NCBI GenBank assembly: GCA_963665215.2
Contig: CAXXWW010000008.1
Coordinates: 868,001 to 932,000, forward strand
Direction: 5' to 3'
DNA length: 64,000 nt
From: G963665215 sp963665215
GTDB lineage: Bacteria; Chloroflexota; Dehalococcoidia; Lucifugimonadales; CAUZJF01
Under the pieces are notes generated by a model. The model ran no database searches. It saw only the letters and a list, made by a program, of their open reading frames with translations, and was not told the DNA's origin. A program made the translations under genes and the position numbers. Positions 29,044 through 36,885 of the stretch are shown one piece after another. How positions within the stretch are numbered: the first letter of the stretch is position 1; the number at the start of each line of letters is the position of its first letter.

Positions 29044-29522
29044 ACACTAGCCCCCATCTTTTTAGAGGCGTCCAGCACGGCGCGAACGATCTTGTCGTAG
29101 CCGGTGCACCTGCACAGGTTCCCCGCCAGCCAGAACCGGACCTCCTGCTCCGTGGGATTGGGGTTTTGCTCGAGGAGCGCCTTGGAGGCCACCAGGAAGC
29201 CCGGAGTGCAGATGCCGCATTGAAGGGCCGCGTTCTCCAGGAACGCCGTCTGGAGGGGATGAAGCCCCTGGGGGGTGGCGATGCCCTCGATGGTCGTAAT
29301 CTCGCTGCCGTTCGCCTCCACGCCCAACACCAGGCAGGAGTCGACGATGCGGCCGTCCAGGTTGACGGTACAGGCGCCGCAGTTGCCGTCGTTACAGCCC
29401 TCTTTGCTGCCCGTTAGCTGTAGTACATCTCTCAGGCACTCCAGCAGGCTTTGTCGGGGCTCGCACAGGAACTCGATGTTTTCGCCGTTGATCCGAGTTT
29501 GAACGTGGCTCTTAGTGGGCAT
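29040..29522 (-). CDS. 2Fe-2S subunit of the molybdenum hydroxylase
   Basis: The 160-residue protein carries two [2Fe-2S] clusters: a plant-ferredoxin type (CLRDVLQLTGSKEGCNDGNCGAC...C) and a C-terminal helical type (CGICTPGF...CRCTG). It passes electrons from the molybdenum site to the FAD subunit. It overlaps both partners (29040-29043 and 29512-29522), giving a tightly coupled set in the order FAD, FeS, Mo. All cluster cysteines are present. Confidence 0.94.
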   Translation of the reverse strand: MPTKSHVQTRINGENIEFLCEPRQSLLECLRDVLQLTGSKEGCNDGNCGACTVNLDGRIVDSCLVLGVEANGSEITTIEGIATPQGLHPLQTAFLENAALQCGICTPGFLVASKALLEQNPNPTEQEVRFWLAGNLCRCTGYDKIVRAVLDASKKMGASV

Positions 29523-30405
29523 CTACAGCGCCTCCCTTGGCTCTTGTGATAGCAGCATCCAGAGCGCGTCTGGTCAGCACGTCGCATAGGTGCTTTCTGT
29601 ACTCGATGGTGCCGCGCATGTCGTTGATTGGTTTTGCTGCTGCTTTGGCAAGCTCTCCCGCCTCACTGACAGTCGAGTCGCTCGCCGGCTTACCCACCAG
29701 AGCGGCGCCGGCTTCCTTGACGAGCAGCGGAGTCGGAGCTACCGCTGCCAGGGCCACGCGCGCGGATTTAACGCTGCCGTTGTCCAGGACCACGGACACA
29801 CCCGCGCCGACTACGGCGATATCCATTTCGTTCCGCGGGATGAACCGGATGTAGCGCGCCCCGAATCCCGGTGGAGGTGGCGGGAAGTGCAGTGATACCA
29901 GAATCTCGTTGGGCTCCAGGACCGTCTTACTTGGACCGGTGCAGAAGTCCTCGACGGCCACCTCGCGGGTCCCGTTTGGCCCGACGATCTTGCACGTCAC
30001 ACTGTGGGCTATCAACGCAGGAATGGCGTCCGCGCTAGGAGCCGCGTTGCACAGGTTACCGCCTATCGACGCTCTTCCCTGGATTTGGATCCCGCCGATC
30101 AGCGATGCCGCGTCGATCAGGCCCGGATATGCCTTTGCCACCTCGGAATTCTGGTAGATCTTGTAGCAAGGTACGGCAGCACCCAGGGTCAGTCCCGATT
30201 CGGGGCTATAGCTCAGCTCATTCAGCTCCGATATGCTCTTTCCGTCGACGATCAGGTCGGGGTTGTTAATCCGCCCTGGCATAGCCCTGAGCTGCACGAT
30301 CAGGTCCGTGCCTCCCGCCAGGATGCGTGCCTTGCCCCCGTTATCTGCCAGCAGACCGATCGCTTCGTTTAGTGTGGCTGGTCTGGCGAAATCAATCCAT
30401 TTCAA
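29512..30405 (-). CDS. FAD-binding subunit of the molybdenum hydroxylase
   Basis: The 297-residue FAD_binding_5-type subunit has ARILAGGTDLIVQLRAMP near the start (FAD phosphate site), GGIQIQGRASIGGNLCNAAPSAD, and a C-terminal domain (RYIRFIPRNEMDIAVVGAGVSV). It takes electrons from the 2Fe-2S subunit to the outer acceptor. This is the first gene of the operon. Upstream are a promoter near 30650 and about 225 bases of structured leader. Motifs are intact. Confidence 0.94.
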   Translation of the reverse strand: MKWIDFARPATLNEAIGLLADNGGKARILAGGTDLIVQLRAMPGRINNPDLIVDGKSISELNELSYSPESGLTLGAAVPCYKIYQNSEVAKAYPGLIDAASLIGGIQIQGRASIGGNLCNAAPSADAIPALIAHSVTCKIVGPNGTREVAVEDFCTGPSKTVLEPNEILVSLHFPPPPPGFGARYIRFIPRNEMDIAVVGAGVSVVLDNGSVKSARVALAAVAPTPLLVKEAGAALVGKPASDSTVSEAGELAKAAAKPINDMRGTIEYRKHLCDVLTRRALDAAITRAKGGAVDAH

Positions 30406-30460
30406 TTGCCCACTCCTTTCTGTTGCTCTCTATAATCGCTCCCGCCATCCGCCGGGCGTC

Positions 30461-30524
30461 CCGCTCACGAAGATTGGAGGCTGCATCGACCGTCCGTCGA
30501 GACGGCCGGGCCTTCCGTGAGCGG
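30461..30524 (-). promoter_or_regulatory. Structured leader element of the molybdenum-hydroxylase operon
   Basis: CCGCTCACG (30461-30469) and CGTGAGCGG (30516-30524) form a 9-bp closing stem that extends inward through AAG/CTT with a bulge; a further CCGTC...GACGG hairpin lies inside. It sits within the predicted 225-base leader, 56-119 bases before the first ATG. No known riboswitch class is recognised by eye. Confidence 0.4.
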
Positions 30525-30637
30525 CTGCAATACGCCATGCGTTCCAAGTGCTGGAGTGCTAAGAGTTTCTAGAGACGGGTCCCTTGACCAGACCTGGATC
30601 AGGCTCACCGGAGGTGCGGCGCTCTGCGAATGGCATC

Positions 30638-30666
30638 AGTATAGCAAACCTTCTTCGCCGCAACAA
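30638..30666 (-). promoter_or_regulatory. Predicted promoter of the molybdenum-hydroxylase operon
   Basis: On the minus strand TTGTTG (30666-30661), 17-base spacer, TATACT (30643-30638). The start would be near 30631, giving an unusually long untranslated leader before the gene starting at 30405. Confidence 0.5.
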
Positions 30667-30786
30667 CGGTCGGGTCTGACGGGCAACGGCGAATGAGGGG
30701 ATGATACAGTTGTCGAAGCCCGTGTTCGATCATTGACTGAGCACTGGTTCGCGACCGTGGTTACCGCCTGTGCCATTGCCTCAGCG

Positions 30787-31164
30787 CTAGGCCCCCTCTT
30801 CTTTTGATATGACGGCCCGCTTGTGGACCGCCACTCCGATCTTCTTCTCCCCCTCGAACGCCTCTATCGAGAAGGTGAGCCTGTTTCTATCGACCTCCGT
30901 CAGGACCGACCGGACCCGGACCCTCGCCCCGATGGGGGTGGGCGCCATATGCCTCATTCCGTCCACTGCATAGCCAACGGTTGTATACTCGTCGGGGAGG
31001 TATGGTTCCGACGCCTGGATGCTGCACTGTTCCATCAGGCCCAGCAGCGAGGGTGTTGAGAGAACTTCGGCTCCCTCCCTGCCCATGCGGTTGATGGTCA
31101 GCTCCTCGGTCACCTCCGCCTCAAGCTCGGCGCTCTGGCCCGGTGCAAACTTGTCCATGGTCAT
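30787..31164 (-). CDS. Thioesterase-like hot-dog protein (fluoroacetyl-CoA thioesterase type)
   Basis: The 125-residue protein resembles the small FlK-type hot-dog thioesterases: VLSTPSLLGLMEQCS in the central helix, a TTVGYAVDGMRHMAPTPIG segment, and a closing RVRSVLTEVDRNRLTFSIEAF strand set. ATG 31164 has a GAGGAGG ribosome-binding site 7-8 bases upstream; the open frame extends further but lacks one. It follows the ABM gene by 13 bases, so the two share a transcript. Its acyl-CoA substrate is unknown. Confidence 0.8.
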   Translation of the reverse strand: MTMDKFAPGQSAELEAEVTEELTINRMGREGAEVLSTPSLLGLMEQCSIQASEPYLPDEYTTVGYAVDGMRHMAPTPIGARVRVRSVLTEVDRNRLTFSIEAFEGEKKIGVAVHKRAVISKEEGA

Positions 31165-31177
31165 TGTTGGTCCTCCT

Positions 31178-31513
31178 CTAGCCGGCCAGATGGGGCTTTT
31201 GTCTCCGCCACCCATCGTCCGCTGGGAAAACTGTCGTGCCCTCGGTGCGCTTGGCCGGGCCGTCGAACCAGTCGCTCACGGCAGACCGCCACCTGAGGTA
31301 GTGGGGTGCTTGCCTGTGAGCTTCTAGGGCGGCCTGGTCGGCGTATACCTCGTAAAGGTGAACGCGGTTGGGGTCCGAGTCGTCCCGTAGTATGTCGAAC
31401 CTGAAACACCCCGGCTCGTTCGCCACCGATCCTTGCGCGCCGTCCAGCGTGGCCTCCGCGAAGCTGTTCCTGAACTCAGGCTTCACCTGAATGCTAACGA
31501 ATATTGCGATCAT
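31178..31513 (-). CDS. Antibiotic biosynthesis monooxygenase (ABM) domain protein
   Basis: A 111-residue ferredoxin-like ABM domain: MIAIFVSIQVKPEF, then the NEPGCFRFDILRDDSDPNRVHLYEVYADQAALEAHRQAPHY signature of the YgiN/LsrG type. Family members act on quinones, AI-2 phosphate or similar small molecules without cofactor. AGGAGG precedes ATG 31513. It is the first gene of a two-gene operon with the thioesterase, under the extended -10 promoter at 31567-31575. The ABM-plus-thioesterase pair suggests small-molecule breakdown; that is inference. Confidence 0.85.
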   Translation of the reverse strand: MIAIFVSIQVKPEFRNSFAEATLDGAQGSVANEPGCFRFDILRDDSDPNRVHLYEVYADQAALEAHRQAPHYLRWRSAVSDWFDGPAKRTEGTTVFPADDGWRRQKPHLAG

Positions 31514-31566
31514 CACTCCTCCTGCGCGCACATCCTCGAGTACGCAACGTTGCTGGGAGCTGCGCC

Positions 31567-31575
31567 ATTATAGCA
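31567..31575 (-). promoter_or_regulatory. Extended -10 promoter of the ABM-thioesterase operon
   Basis: On the minus strand TGCTATAAT gives a perfect -10 with extended TG. No good -35 is present, as is usual for extended -10 promoters. The start would be about 47 bases upstream of the ABM gene. Confidence 0.5.
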
Positions 31576-31673
31576 AGGCACTGCGGCCTAAACCAGCCGC
31601 CAATGTCCTGATCAGACACGTCTAGTCCGGGCCCAGCTTGCCGGTCCTCCGGGCTCTACGCTCCTGATGGCCC

Positions 31674-31702
31674 TTGACCCCTCGGCCGGCGATTCCTATG
31701 AT
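31674..31702 (+). promoter_or_regulatory. Predicted promoter of apt
   Basis: TTGACC (31674-31679), 17-base spacer, TATGAT (31697-31702); start near 31709, 30 bases before the chosen apt ATG. Confidence 0.6.
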
Positions 31703-31738
31703 TAGCATCAGAGGCAGGCCCCCAGAGTGAGAAGCGCC

Positions 31739-32251
31739 ATGCAGCTAAAGAACTACATCCGAAATGTCCCAAATTTCCCTCGACCCGGTATCTCTTTCAA
31801 GGACATCACGCCACTCCTCAATGAGCCCGCCGCGTTCCAGCACGTCATTGACAGGTTCGTGGACATCTACGTGGACCGGGACGTGGACGCCGTGGTAGGC
31901 ATCGAGGCTCGGGGGTTCCTGTTCGCCGCTCCGCTCGCCGTCCGGCTCGACAGGCCCCTGATCCCCTTCCGCAAGGAGGGCACGCTGCCGCACCGGACCA
32001 ACTCCGTGAAGTTCACCCTGGAGTACGGCGACAGCGTCGTCGAGGTCCACACAGACGCCATCGTGCCCGGCCAACAAGTGTTGATCGTCGACGACCTGCT
32101 GGCCACCGACGGGACCCTGGCCGCAAGCGCCAGACTGGTCGAGCAGAGCGGAGGGCAGGTGGCCGGGCACGCGGTCGTCATCGAGCTGGTCTACCTGCGG
32201 GGCAGAGACCGTCTGAGAGGCTATGACGTGGTCTCTCTGGTCCAGTACTGA
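31739..32251 (+). CDS. apt: Adenine phosphoribosyltransferase
   Basis: Apt makes AMP from adenine and PRPP in purine salvage. The 171-residue protein begins MQLKNYIRNVPNFPRPGISFKDITPLL and carries GIEARGF, the IPFRKEGTLP loop, EYG, and the PRPP-binding VLIVDDLLATDGTL. ATG 31739 matches the family start; a GTG 12 bases upstream (31727) would add four residues and has no better ribosome site. The promoter at 31674-31702 suits it. It is followed 12 bases later by a membrane-protein gene on the same strand, probably co-transcribed. Confidence 0.95.
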   Translation: MQLKNYIRNVPNFPRPGISFKDITPLLNEPAAFQHVIDRFVDIYVDRDVDAVVGIEARGFLFAAPLAVRLDRPLIPFRKEGTLPHRTNSVKFTLEYGDSVVEVHTDAIVPGQQVLIVDDLLATDGTLAASARLVEQSGGQVAGHAVVIELVYLRGRDRLRGYDVVSLVQY

Positions 32252-32263
32252 ACGGGGGCCGTT

Positions 32264-32983
32264 GTGGCCGAAGGACAGGAGACCGATAGCCGGAGAGGAC
32301 AGAGGGCGGGCGTCGTTGCGGGCGTGCTGGGCCTGGTGCCCGCCGTTGGCCTGGGCTCTCTTCGGTTCGTACTCGCTGAGGAGCCTGAGGCCCAGGCGCA
32401 GGTCGCTGGAGGAGTCGCGTTCTCCCTTGTATACATGTCGCCCTACCTGGTCACGATCGCAATCTCTAGGACCCACGATCCCGCCGTGCGCGGGGCGCTT
32501 CTGCTGGCCCTGGGTCTGTTGTCGATGGTTGCCAGCTTCTCCTCGTTAGCGGGAGTAACCGTCGTCCTGCTCCCCGCTACCGTAGCCATCTTCGTTGCAT
32601 CCGTGAAAAGCCTTCGCGTCGCGGACCATGCAGTGGGCCGGGCCGCTCCAACTTTCCTGGCTGGCCTCGTGGGTGTAGCTGTCATCGGTCTGAGCTTTTA
32701 CGCCATGCTCGGACTGCAGGCCGACGAGGCCCGCTGCTGGGCCCTCACCCAGGGGTCGGATGGTCAGGAGGCGTGGCTTGCTCAGCCTGTCCTTGGTGGC
32801 CCCAATGAGCTCGCCCTTCGCGCCGGGCCCAGCGTCAGTCGGTCTTTGTGCACCAGCGATATCATTACAAACTCGGAGGCTGCGTTCGGCACGGGCATTC
32901 TCGCCGTGGCCGTCTTTAGCTTCATTGGAATCTCCAGGCTTACTTGGGGTGCGCCCTCGCTCGATAGCCGTCGCTTGGTCTAG
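32264..32983 (+). CDS. Unrecognised membrane protein, five or so spans
   Basis: The 239-residue product has hydrophobic segments at about 16-37, 47-68, 78-111 (long, likely two spans), 129-150 and 207-224, joined by short charged loops, so it is an integral membrane protein. A periplasmic or cytoplasmic loop of about 45 residues (ADEARCWALTQGSDGQEAW...) contains two Cys. No family is recognised. The start is GTG 32264, 12 bases after apt. The coding style matches its neighbours, so it is likely real. Confidence 0.6.
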   Translation: MAEGQETDSRRGQRAGVVAGVLGLVPAVGLGSLRFVLAEEPEAQAQVAGGVAFSLVYMSPYLVTIAISRTHDPAVRGALLLALGLLSMVASFSSLAGVTVVLLPATVAIFVASVKSLRVADHAVGRAAPTFLAGLVGVAVIGLSFYAMLGLQADEARCWALTQGSDGQEAWLAQPVLGGPNELALRAGPSVSRSLCTSDIITNSEAAFGTGILAVAVFSFIGISRLTWGAPSLDSRRLV

Positions 32984-33372
32984 GCTTGCCTCATCAGGCC
33001 GTCCTGCCGAATCCCACCTCTTCACGTGCCGTGGCGGCGCGTGAAATAGAGTGGGTGTGGCGTTCAGACCTGTGCGTGTTGGCCCTACACCAGTCCCGCA
33101 TTTCGTGTTATAGAATTCGTGACGACTATTTCATGAATTATGATAACCGTGGGCTTCGTGGCCCTGTGTTGCGTAAGCAGTTGTGCTTTCCGGCACAATA
33201 TTGACAAAAGCGTCATGTGTATGCGAGCATGAGTTACTACAGCAAATGGCCTGGGCCGTCCGGGGGTGGTTTGACGGTTCTGGACCATCCGGTTACCCGA
33301 GGGAAGTGGAGTGCCTTGAGTTAGTTCGGCGGGACCCGCGTGGGCGGCGCCCCGCCATTGAGGAGGTGACCC
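32984..33372. other. Gene-poor intergenic region before the cytidylate-kinase-like gene
   Basis: No convincing coding frame. It is AT-richer in 33100-33235 than its surroundings, and holds TTGACA at 33201-33206 without a -10 at the right distance. GGAGGTG at 33361-33367 is the ribosome-binding site of the next gene. A functional promoter is likely here, but I cannot place it. Confidence 0.4.
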
Positions 33373-34110
33373 ATGGCGGTAATAACGGTGGGTGGGCTCA
33401 CGGGTGGAGGCGGCAGGCTGTTAGGGCCGCCTGTGGCTCGAAGGCTCGGGGCTGACTACGTCGACCGGCTGATTCTGACCAATGCGGCGCGACACGCGGG
33501 AGCGACCGTCGAGGCTCTGCATCAGAGGGAGGAGCGGCCGCCCACTAGGGGAGAGCGATTCATGGGCATGCTCCAGCGCATCCTCGAGAGGTCCGCTGTC
33601 ACCGGGGGGGGCGCCGACCCCTATTTTGGACCCGGAGCGATGGCGTTTTTGACGCAGGAGTTCGAGGACCTGCCTCAGCCTACGGTTACCAGGGGTCATG
33701 AGCTTGAGGACGAGAAGTACATCGCGGCCATGCGCAACGTGATGAACGAACTGGCCGCCGCCGGCAACGTGGTGATCGTTGGGCGCGGTGGCTCGATCAT
33801 ACTGCGAGGCGACCCCAATGTTTTGCGGGTGGGGACCGTAGCCCGGCTCGATGACCGCGTAGACAGGATCATGGAGCGTGAACGCGTCGAGCGTGAGCAA
33901 GCCCAAAAGATCGTGTTAGAGCGAGACCAAGCCCGGGCCAACTATTACAAGCGCTACTTTGGCATCGGCAACCCAGACGACCCAGAGCTATATCATCTGG
34001 TCATCAACACCAGCGACGTAGACCTTGAATATGCCACCGACATCGTGGTTCAGGCCTGGGAAGCCCTGGATGCCGGTAAACTGCCCCAAAAGGCCGCCGC
34101 CGCCGTCTAA
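33373..34110 (+). CDS. Cytidylate kinase-like protein
   Basis: The 245-residue protein begins MAVITVGGLTGGGGRLLGPPVARRLGADYVDR, the P-loop plus LID pattern of the cytidylate_kin2 family, with Gly-rich GGLTGGGG where classical kinases have GxxGxGK; the Lys of the P-loop is absent, as in much of this family. A second conserved part is VVIVGRGGSIILRGDPNVLRVG, then RVDRIMERERVER and DQARANYYKRYFGI. GAGGTG precedes the ATG. It probably binds or phosphorylates a nucleotide, but activity is not certain. Confidence 0.75.
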   Translation: MAVITVGGLTGGGGRLLGPPVARRLGADYVDRLILTNAARHAGATVEALHQREERPPTRGERFMGMLQRILERSAVTGGGADPYFGPGAMAFLTQEFEDLPQPTVTRGHELEDEKYIAAMRNVMNELAAAGNVVIVGRGGSIILRGDPNVLRVGTVARLDDRVDRIMERERVEREQAQKIVLERDQARANYYKRYFGIGNPDDPELYHLVINTSDVDLEYATDIVVQAWEALDAGKLPQKAAAAV

Positions 34111-34187
34111 GAGCGCCCCGAGCCCCGCGTTTCGGCCTGTGCCATCCGTCCTTCGCTAGTACCTATTCCAGGTGGATCTAACAACCC

Positions 34188-34321
34188 GTCGTTCTGAGCC
34201 CTTCGTCAAGCTCAGGATGGACTCCGCGAAGAACCTGGTGGGGTCGGGTACCAGGATAGCCCGACTAAGCCCGGCGGTGACACCACCCCAGGTTCTTCGT
34301 CGCGCGGCTCCTCAGAATGAC
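34188..34321. repeat. Imperfect long palindrome, REP-like repeat
   Basis: GTCGTTCTGAG (34188-34198) is the near-complement of CTCAGAATGAC (34311-34321), and GCGAAGAACCTGG (34226-34238) is nearly complementary to CCAGGTTCTTCGTC (34288-34301). The arms enclose a 48-base centre. GAGCCCTTCGTCA (34196-34208) also occurs at 41100-41112 in another intergenic palindrome. No ORF supports a transposase here. Confidence 0.65.
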
Positions 34322-34540
34322 AATCAAATCTAGCTGGACAGAGTACTTAGCCGTCTGGACTGGGTATCCCGGTGTTCGAGCTATGGATCGACACACCTTT
34401 ATTCATTCAAGATGACGCCTGTTTGTAGACCTGGTATGGTGTCACTCCTTCGAAGGACTCAGGACAGGTCGGAAGGCGCAAAGGAACTGAAGGTTCCGAG
34501 CGCTTCGGCCGCGACATGTGCGCCCCCTTCACCGCCCGGC

Positions 34541-34569
34541 TTGAAAAAGCTCCCCGTACTGGCTATAAA
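34541..34569 (+). promoter_or_regulatory. Predicted promoter of the JAMM protease gene
   Basis: TTGAAA (34541-34546), 17-base spacer, TATAAA (34564-34569). The start near 34576 lies downstream of the upstream in-frame ATG at 34412, so the protein must begin later, at 34604. Confidence 0.65.
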
Positions 34570-34603
34570 TACCACTGCGCGAAAAAATTTGCGGAGGCGT
34601 CCG

Positions 34604-35014
34604 TTGATACGCATCGAAAAGCGCCACGCCGACGACATGATTGCCCATGCTCTGGAAGAGGACCCCAACGAGTGCTGCGGCATTCTTGCGGGGAGGGACC
34701 ACCTGGTCCAACGGGCGTACCGCATCACCAACACCACCAAGAGTCCATACCGCTATCTGATGGACCCGCAGGAGTTCCTGAACGCGGAGCTAGACGCCGA
34801 GCGCAACGGACTAGAGACGCTGGCTTTCTACCATTCCCATACCCACTCTCCAGCCTATCCGTCGTTGACCGATGTCAGGATGGCGTTGCAGAGCGGATGG
34901 CTGGACGTTTGCTACGTCCTGCTGTCCCTGGAAAACAGGGCCGAGCCGCAGATCAGGGCCTTTTACATAAACGAGGCCGGCGGCATCGCCGAGGAAGAGT
35001 GTCAGGTCGTGTGA
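34604..35014 (+). CDS. JAMM/M67-family zinc metalloprotease (Mec-like)
   Basis: The 136-residue protein has the full JAMM site: Glu23 in NECCGILAG and HSH with ten residues to Asp90 (HSHTHSPAYPSLTD; His77, His79). JAMM enzymes cleave isopeptide or C-terminal bonds of ubiquitin-like or MoaD/ThiS-like proteins; in bacteria the best-known examples act on CysO or trim QbsE. TTG 34604 is chosen because GGAGG lies at 34593-34597 and the promoter lies just before it; the frame also opens at ATG 34412. It is followed by a terminator-like hairpin at 35086-35153. Confidence 0.9.
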   Translation: MIRIEKRHADDMIAHALEEDPNECCGILAGRDHLVQRAYRITNTTKSPYRYLMDPQEFLNAELDAERNGLETLAFYHSHTHSPAYPSLTDVRMALQSGWLDVCYVLLSLENRAEPQIRAFYINEAGGIAEEECQVV

Positions 35015-35085
35015 CCTGGCCGGCCCGGCCAAAATCCGCACCGGCGTTCTGGGCGTAATACAAAATAGGGCCCCCCCCTAGAGCG

Positions 35086-35153
35086 GGCGGTGTCCGGTTG
35101 GAAACAGGCAGTTTCGCTGCTGAACACTAACCGGATGCCGCCTTTCTCGTTTT
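35086..35153 (+). terminator. Terminator-like hairpin after the JAMM gene
   Basis: GGCGG-tg-TCCGGTT (35086-35099) pairs with AACCGGA-tg-CCGCC (35129-35142), with a small inner hairpin GCAG...CTGC; TTTCTCGTTTT follows. The mismatched tg on both sides leaves the stem interrupted, so it is a moderate terminator candidate for the plus strand. Confidence 0.55.
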
Positions 35154-35296
35154 ACTAGCTGAGGTTCCGATTGACAGCTTTTCGCTACAGGAGATGGGTG
35201 AGCGAGGCAGGAAAGGGGAGCCTCGGCCATTACCTGACGAAATTGTCCCGCAGATCGTTCTACATGTGAAAACGCATGCGAAAGGAGACCACGACT

Positions 35297-35755
35297 ATGA
35301 AGAGACCGCGCTGGCATATTGTCGCCCTGCTTGTCGGAATTCTGGCCCTGGGTATCACGGGGGGCACTGTTCTGGCCCACTCAGAGGGCACGGACGGAGA
35401 TTCCCCGTTCCAGAGCTTTGTCTCCCGAGTGGCCACCATCCTGGGTCTGGACGAGACCGAGGTTCAAGATGCCATCGACCAGGCTCGCAGGGAGATGCAG
35501 GATGATGCGCTCCATAGGTTCCTGGACAGCCAGGTGGAGACGGGGAGACTGACTCAAGAGCAGGCGGACGAGTACGAGGGGTGGTACCAGTCGCGGCCTG
35601 AGGCGCTCTCCGCGCGACCGCGCTTCCACAGGTTCGGTGGACACGGATTTGTCGGGGGAGGGAAGTGGGGTGGCCGTGGGTGGTTTGGCGGAGGGTTGAA
35701 CCACGGAATCGTTCCAACGCCTACCCCCGAGATCTCCGACGGGGACCCCGCCTAA
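35297..35755 (+). CDS. Secreted Gly/His-rich small protein with helical domain
   Basis: The 152-residue protein starts MKRPRWHIVALLVGILALGI with a signal peptide, cleavage likely after VLAHS. Then comes a helical region FQSFVSRVATILGLDETEVQDAIDQAR with QVETGRLTQEQADEYEGWYQ, resembling the helical module common in small Chloroflexota exported proteins. The tail is Gly- and His-rich (FGGHGFVGGGKWGGRGW). I prefer ATG 35297 with AAAGGAG at 35280-35286, over the ATG 21 bases earlier. A strong intrinsic terminator follows. Its function is unknown. Confidence 0.75.
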   Translation: MKRPRWHIVALLVGILALGITGGTVLAHSEGTDGDSPFQSFVSRVATILGLDETEVQDAIDQARREMQDDALHRFLDSQVETGRLTQEQADEYEGWYQSRPEALSARPRFHRFGGHGFVGGGKWGGRGWFGGGLNHGIVPTPTPEISDGDPA

Positions 35756-35881
35756 AGGCTCTGCCACGATCGATTACACGGTTTCGGACGATACATCGGC
35801 AATCACCTAGCACAGGGGAGAGCCGTAACTCAGTAGCCCTCGTGCCGCGCCCAGGGAGCATCGCGGCGCGGGAGTGGAAAC

Positions 35882-35911
35882 GGCCCCGGATAACGCCGGG
35901 GCCTTTTCGTT
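35882..35911 (+). terminator. Strong intrinsic terminator
   Basis: GGCCCCGG (35882-35889) pairs perfectly with CCGGGGCC (35896-35903), loop ATAACG, followed by TTTTCGTT. It ends the transcript of the secreted Gly/His-rich protein, 126 bases after its stop. Confidence 0.85.
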
Positions 35912-36084
35912 GGGGCAACGGCTCCCCCATTGGCCAACCCAGCCGCGCGCAAGATGCTAGAATAGTGTCGCGTCATGGCACACCGGCCCGCACGCTCGTC
36001 GGAGGTCGCGGCCCGAGTATACCTGGGCTAGCACCCTGCCATGCGCGACTGCGTGGGCTGGATGCAAGTCAAGGGAGGGACCTG

Positions 36085-36704
36085 GTGGAGATAGCGCCTA
36101 ACGTCCATAGGGTGACCGTCGGTGATGCTTACAACAACGTCTATCTGGTGACAGGCGACCGGGCTATTTTCATCGACAGCGGCCATGACGACGCTGAAGA
36201 GGTAAATGCCCTCCTGGAGTGCTGGGAGAGCGTCGGCAGGCCGGAGGTCGCAGCCATATTGCTGACACACCGGCACGCCGACCACGCCGGAGGCGCCAGC
36301 AGGCTGGCGGAGGCCACCCAGGGAGTGATCATCTCGAGTCCCACCGAGAAGGCACAAATCGAGCGCGGCCTGCCGGGGACACGGGTCGGCCGGACCGTCT
36401 CAGATGGCGAGACCCTTGATCTGGGGGGTGCTACAGTCGAGTTCGTGCACACGCCGGGCCACACCATCGGCAGCTTGAGCGCATATTACAGGGAGGGGGG
36501 CGTGCTGTTTGCGGGGACACTATCCGGAACACCGGTCCCTTCGTGATGGACCCCAGCGCCGGCGACTTGGGCCTCCACCTCGACTCTCTGCAGAAGCTTC
36601 TGGTCTATGACCTCCGCCTCATCGGCCCCGGCCACGGGCCCGAGGTGGACCGGCCGCGCCCATTCATAGAGCATGAACTTGCGATCCTCGCCCCTCACAA
36701 GTAG
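36085..36704 (+). pseudogene. MBL-fold metallo-hydrolase with single-base frameshift
   Basis: The first part reads VEIAPNVHRVTVGDAYNNVYLVTG, then LTHRHADH with the HxHxDH metal site, then FVHTPGHTIGS. At the run GGGG (36513-36516) the frame breaks: as read it ends at 36546, but one added G gives LFAGDTIRNTGPFVMDPSAGDLG and PGHGPEVD up to a stop at 36704, restoring the Asp and His ligands. The GTG at 36085 has GGGAGGGA just upstream. A read error in a homopolymer is likely; otherwise it is a recent mutation, and the truncated protein would lack the later metal ligands. Confidence 0.8.
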
Positions 36705-36885
36705 CTCCCTGAACGTTTCGGGTATTGGTGCGGTGGCGACAAGCGGACCCGTTTGGTGGACGGGACCACATCTTCGAGACACCCCAGGCTGAGACGGCGC
36801 CCGTCTGGGGGAGTGAGGCCACGGCCATCCGTGCCGGCTTGGGAGCGCCGCCCTCAGCCGGCATCATTCTCCGAGGTAGAATCAA

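Noticed and set aside
26662..30405. Aerobic CO dehydrogenase (CoxLMS)
   Set aside because: The CoxL active-site loop AYxCSFR is absent; the equivalent stretch is AYRAPG.
34412..34603. Longer start for the JAMM protease at ATG 34412
   Set aside because: A good promoter (34541-34569) lies inside this extension, the extra 64 residues look random, and GGAGG precedes TTG 34604.
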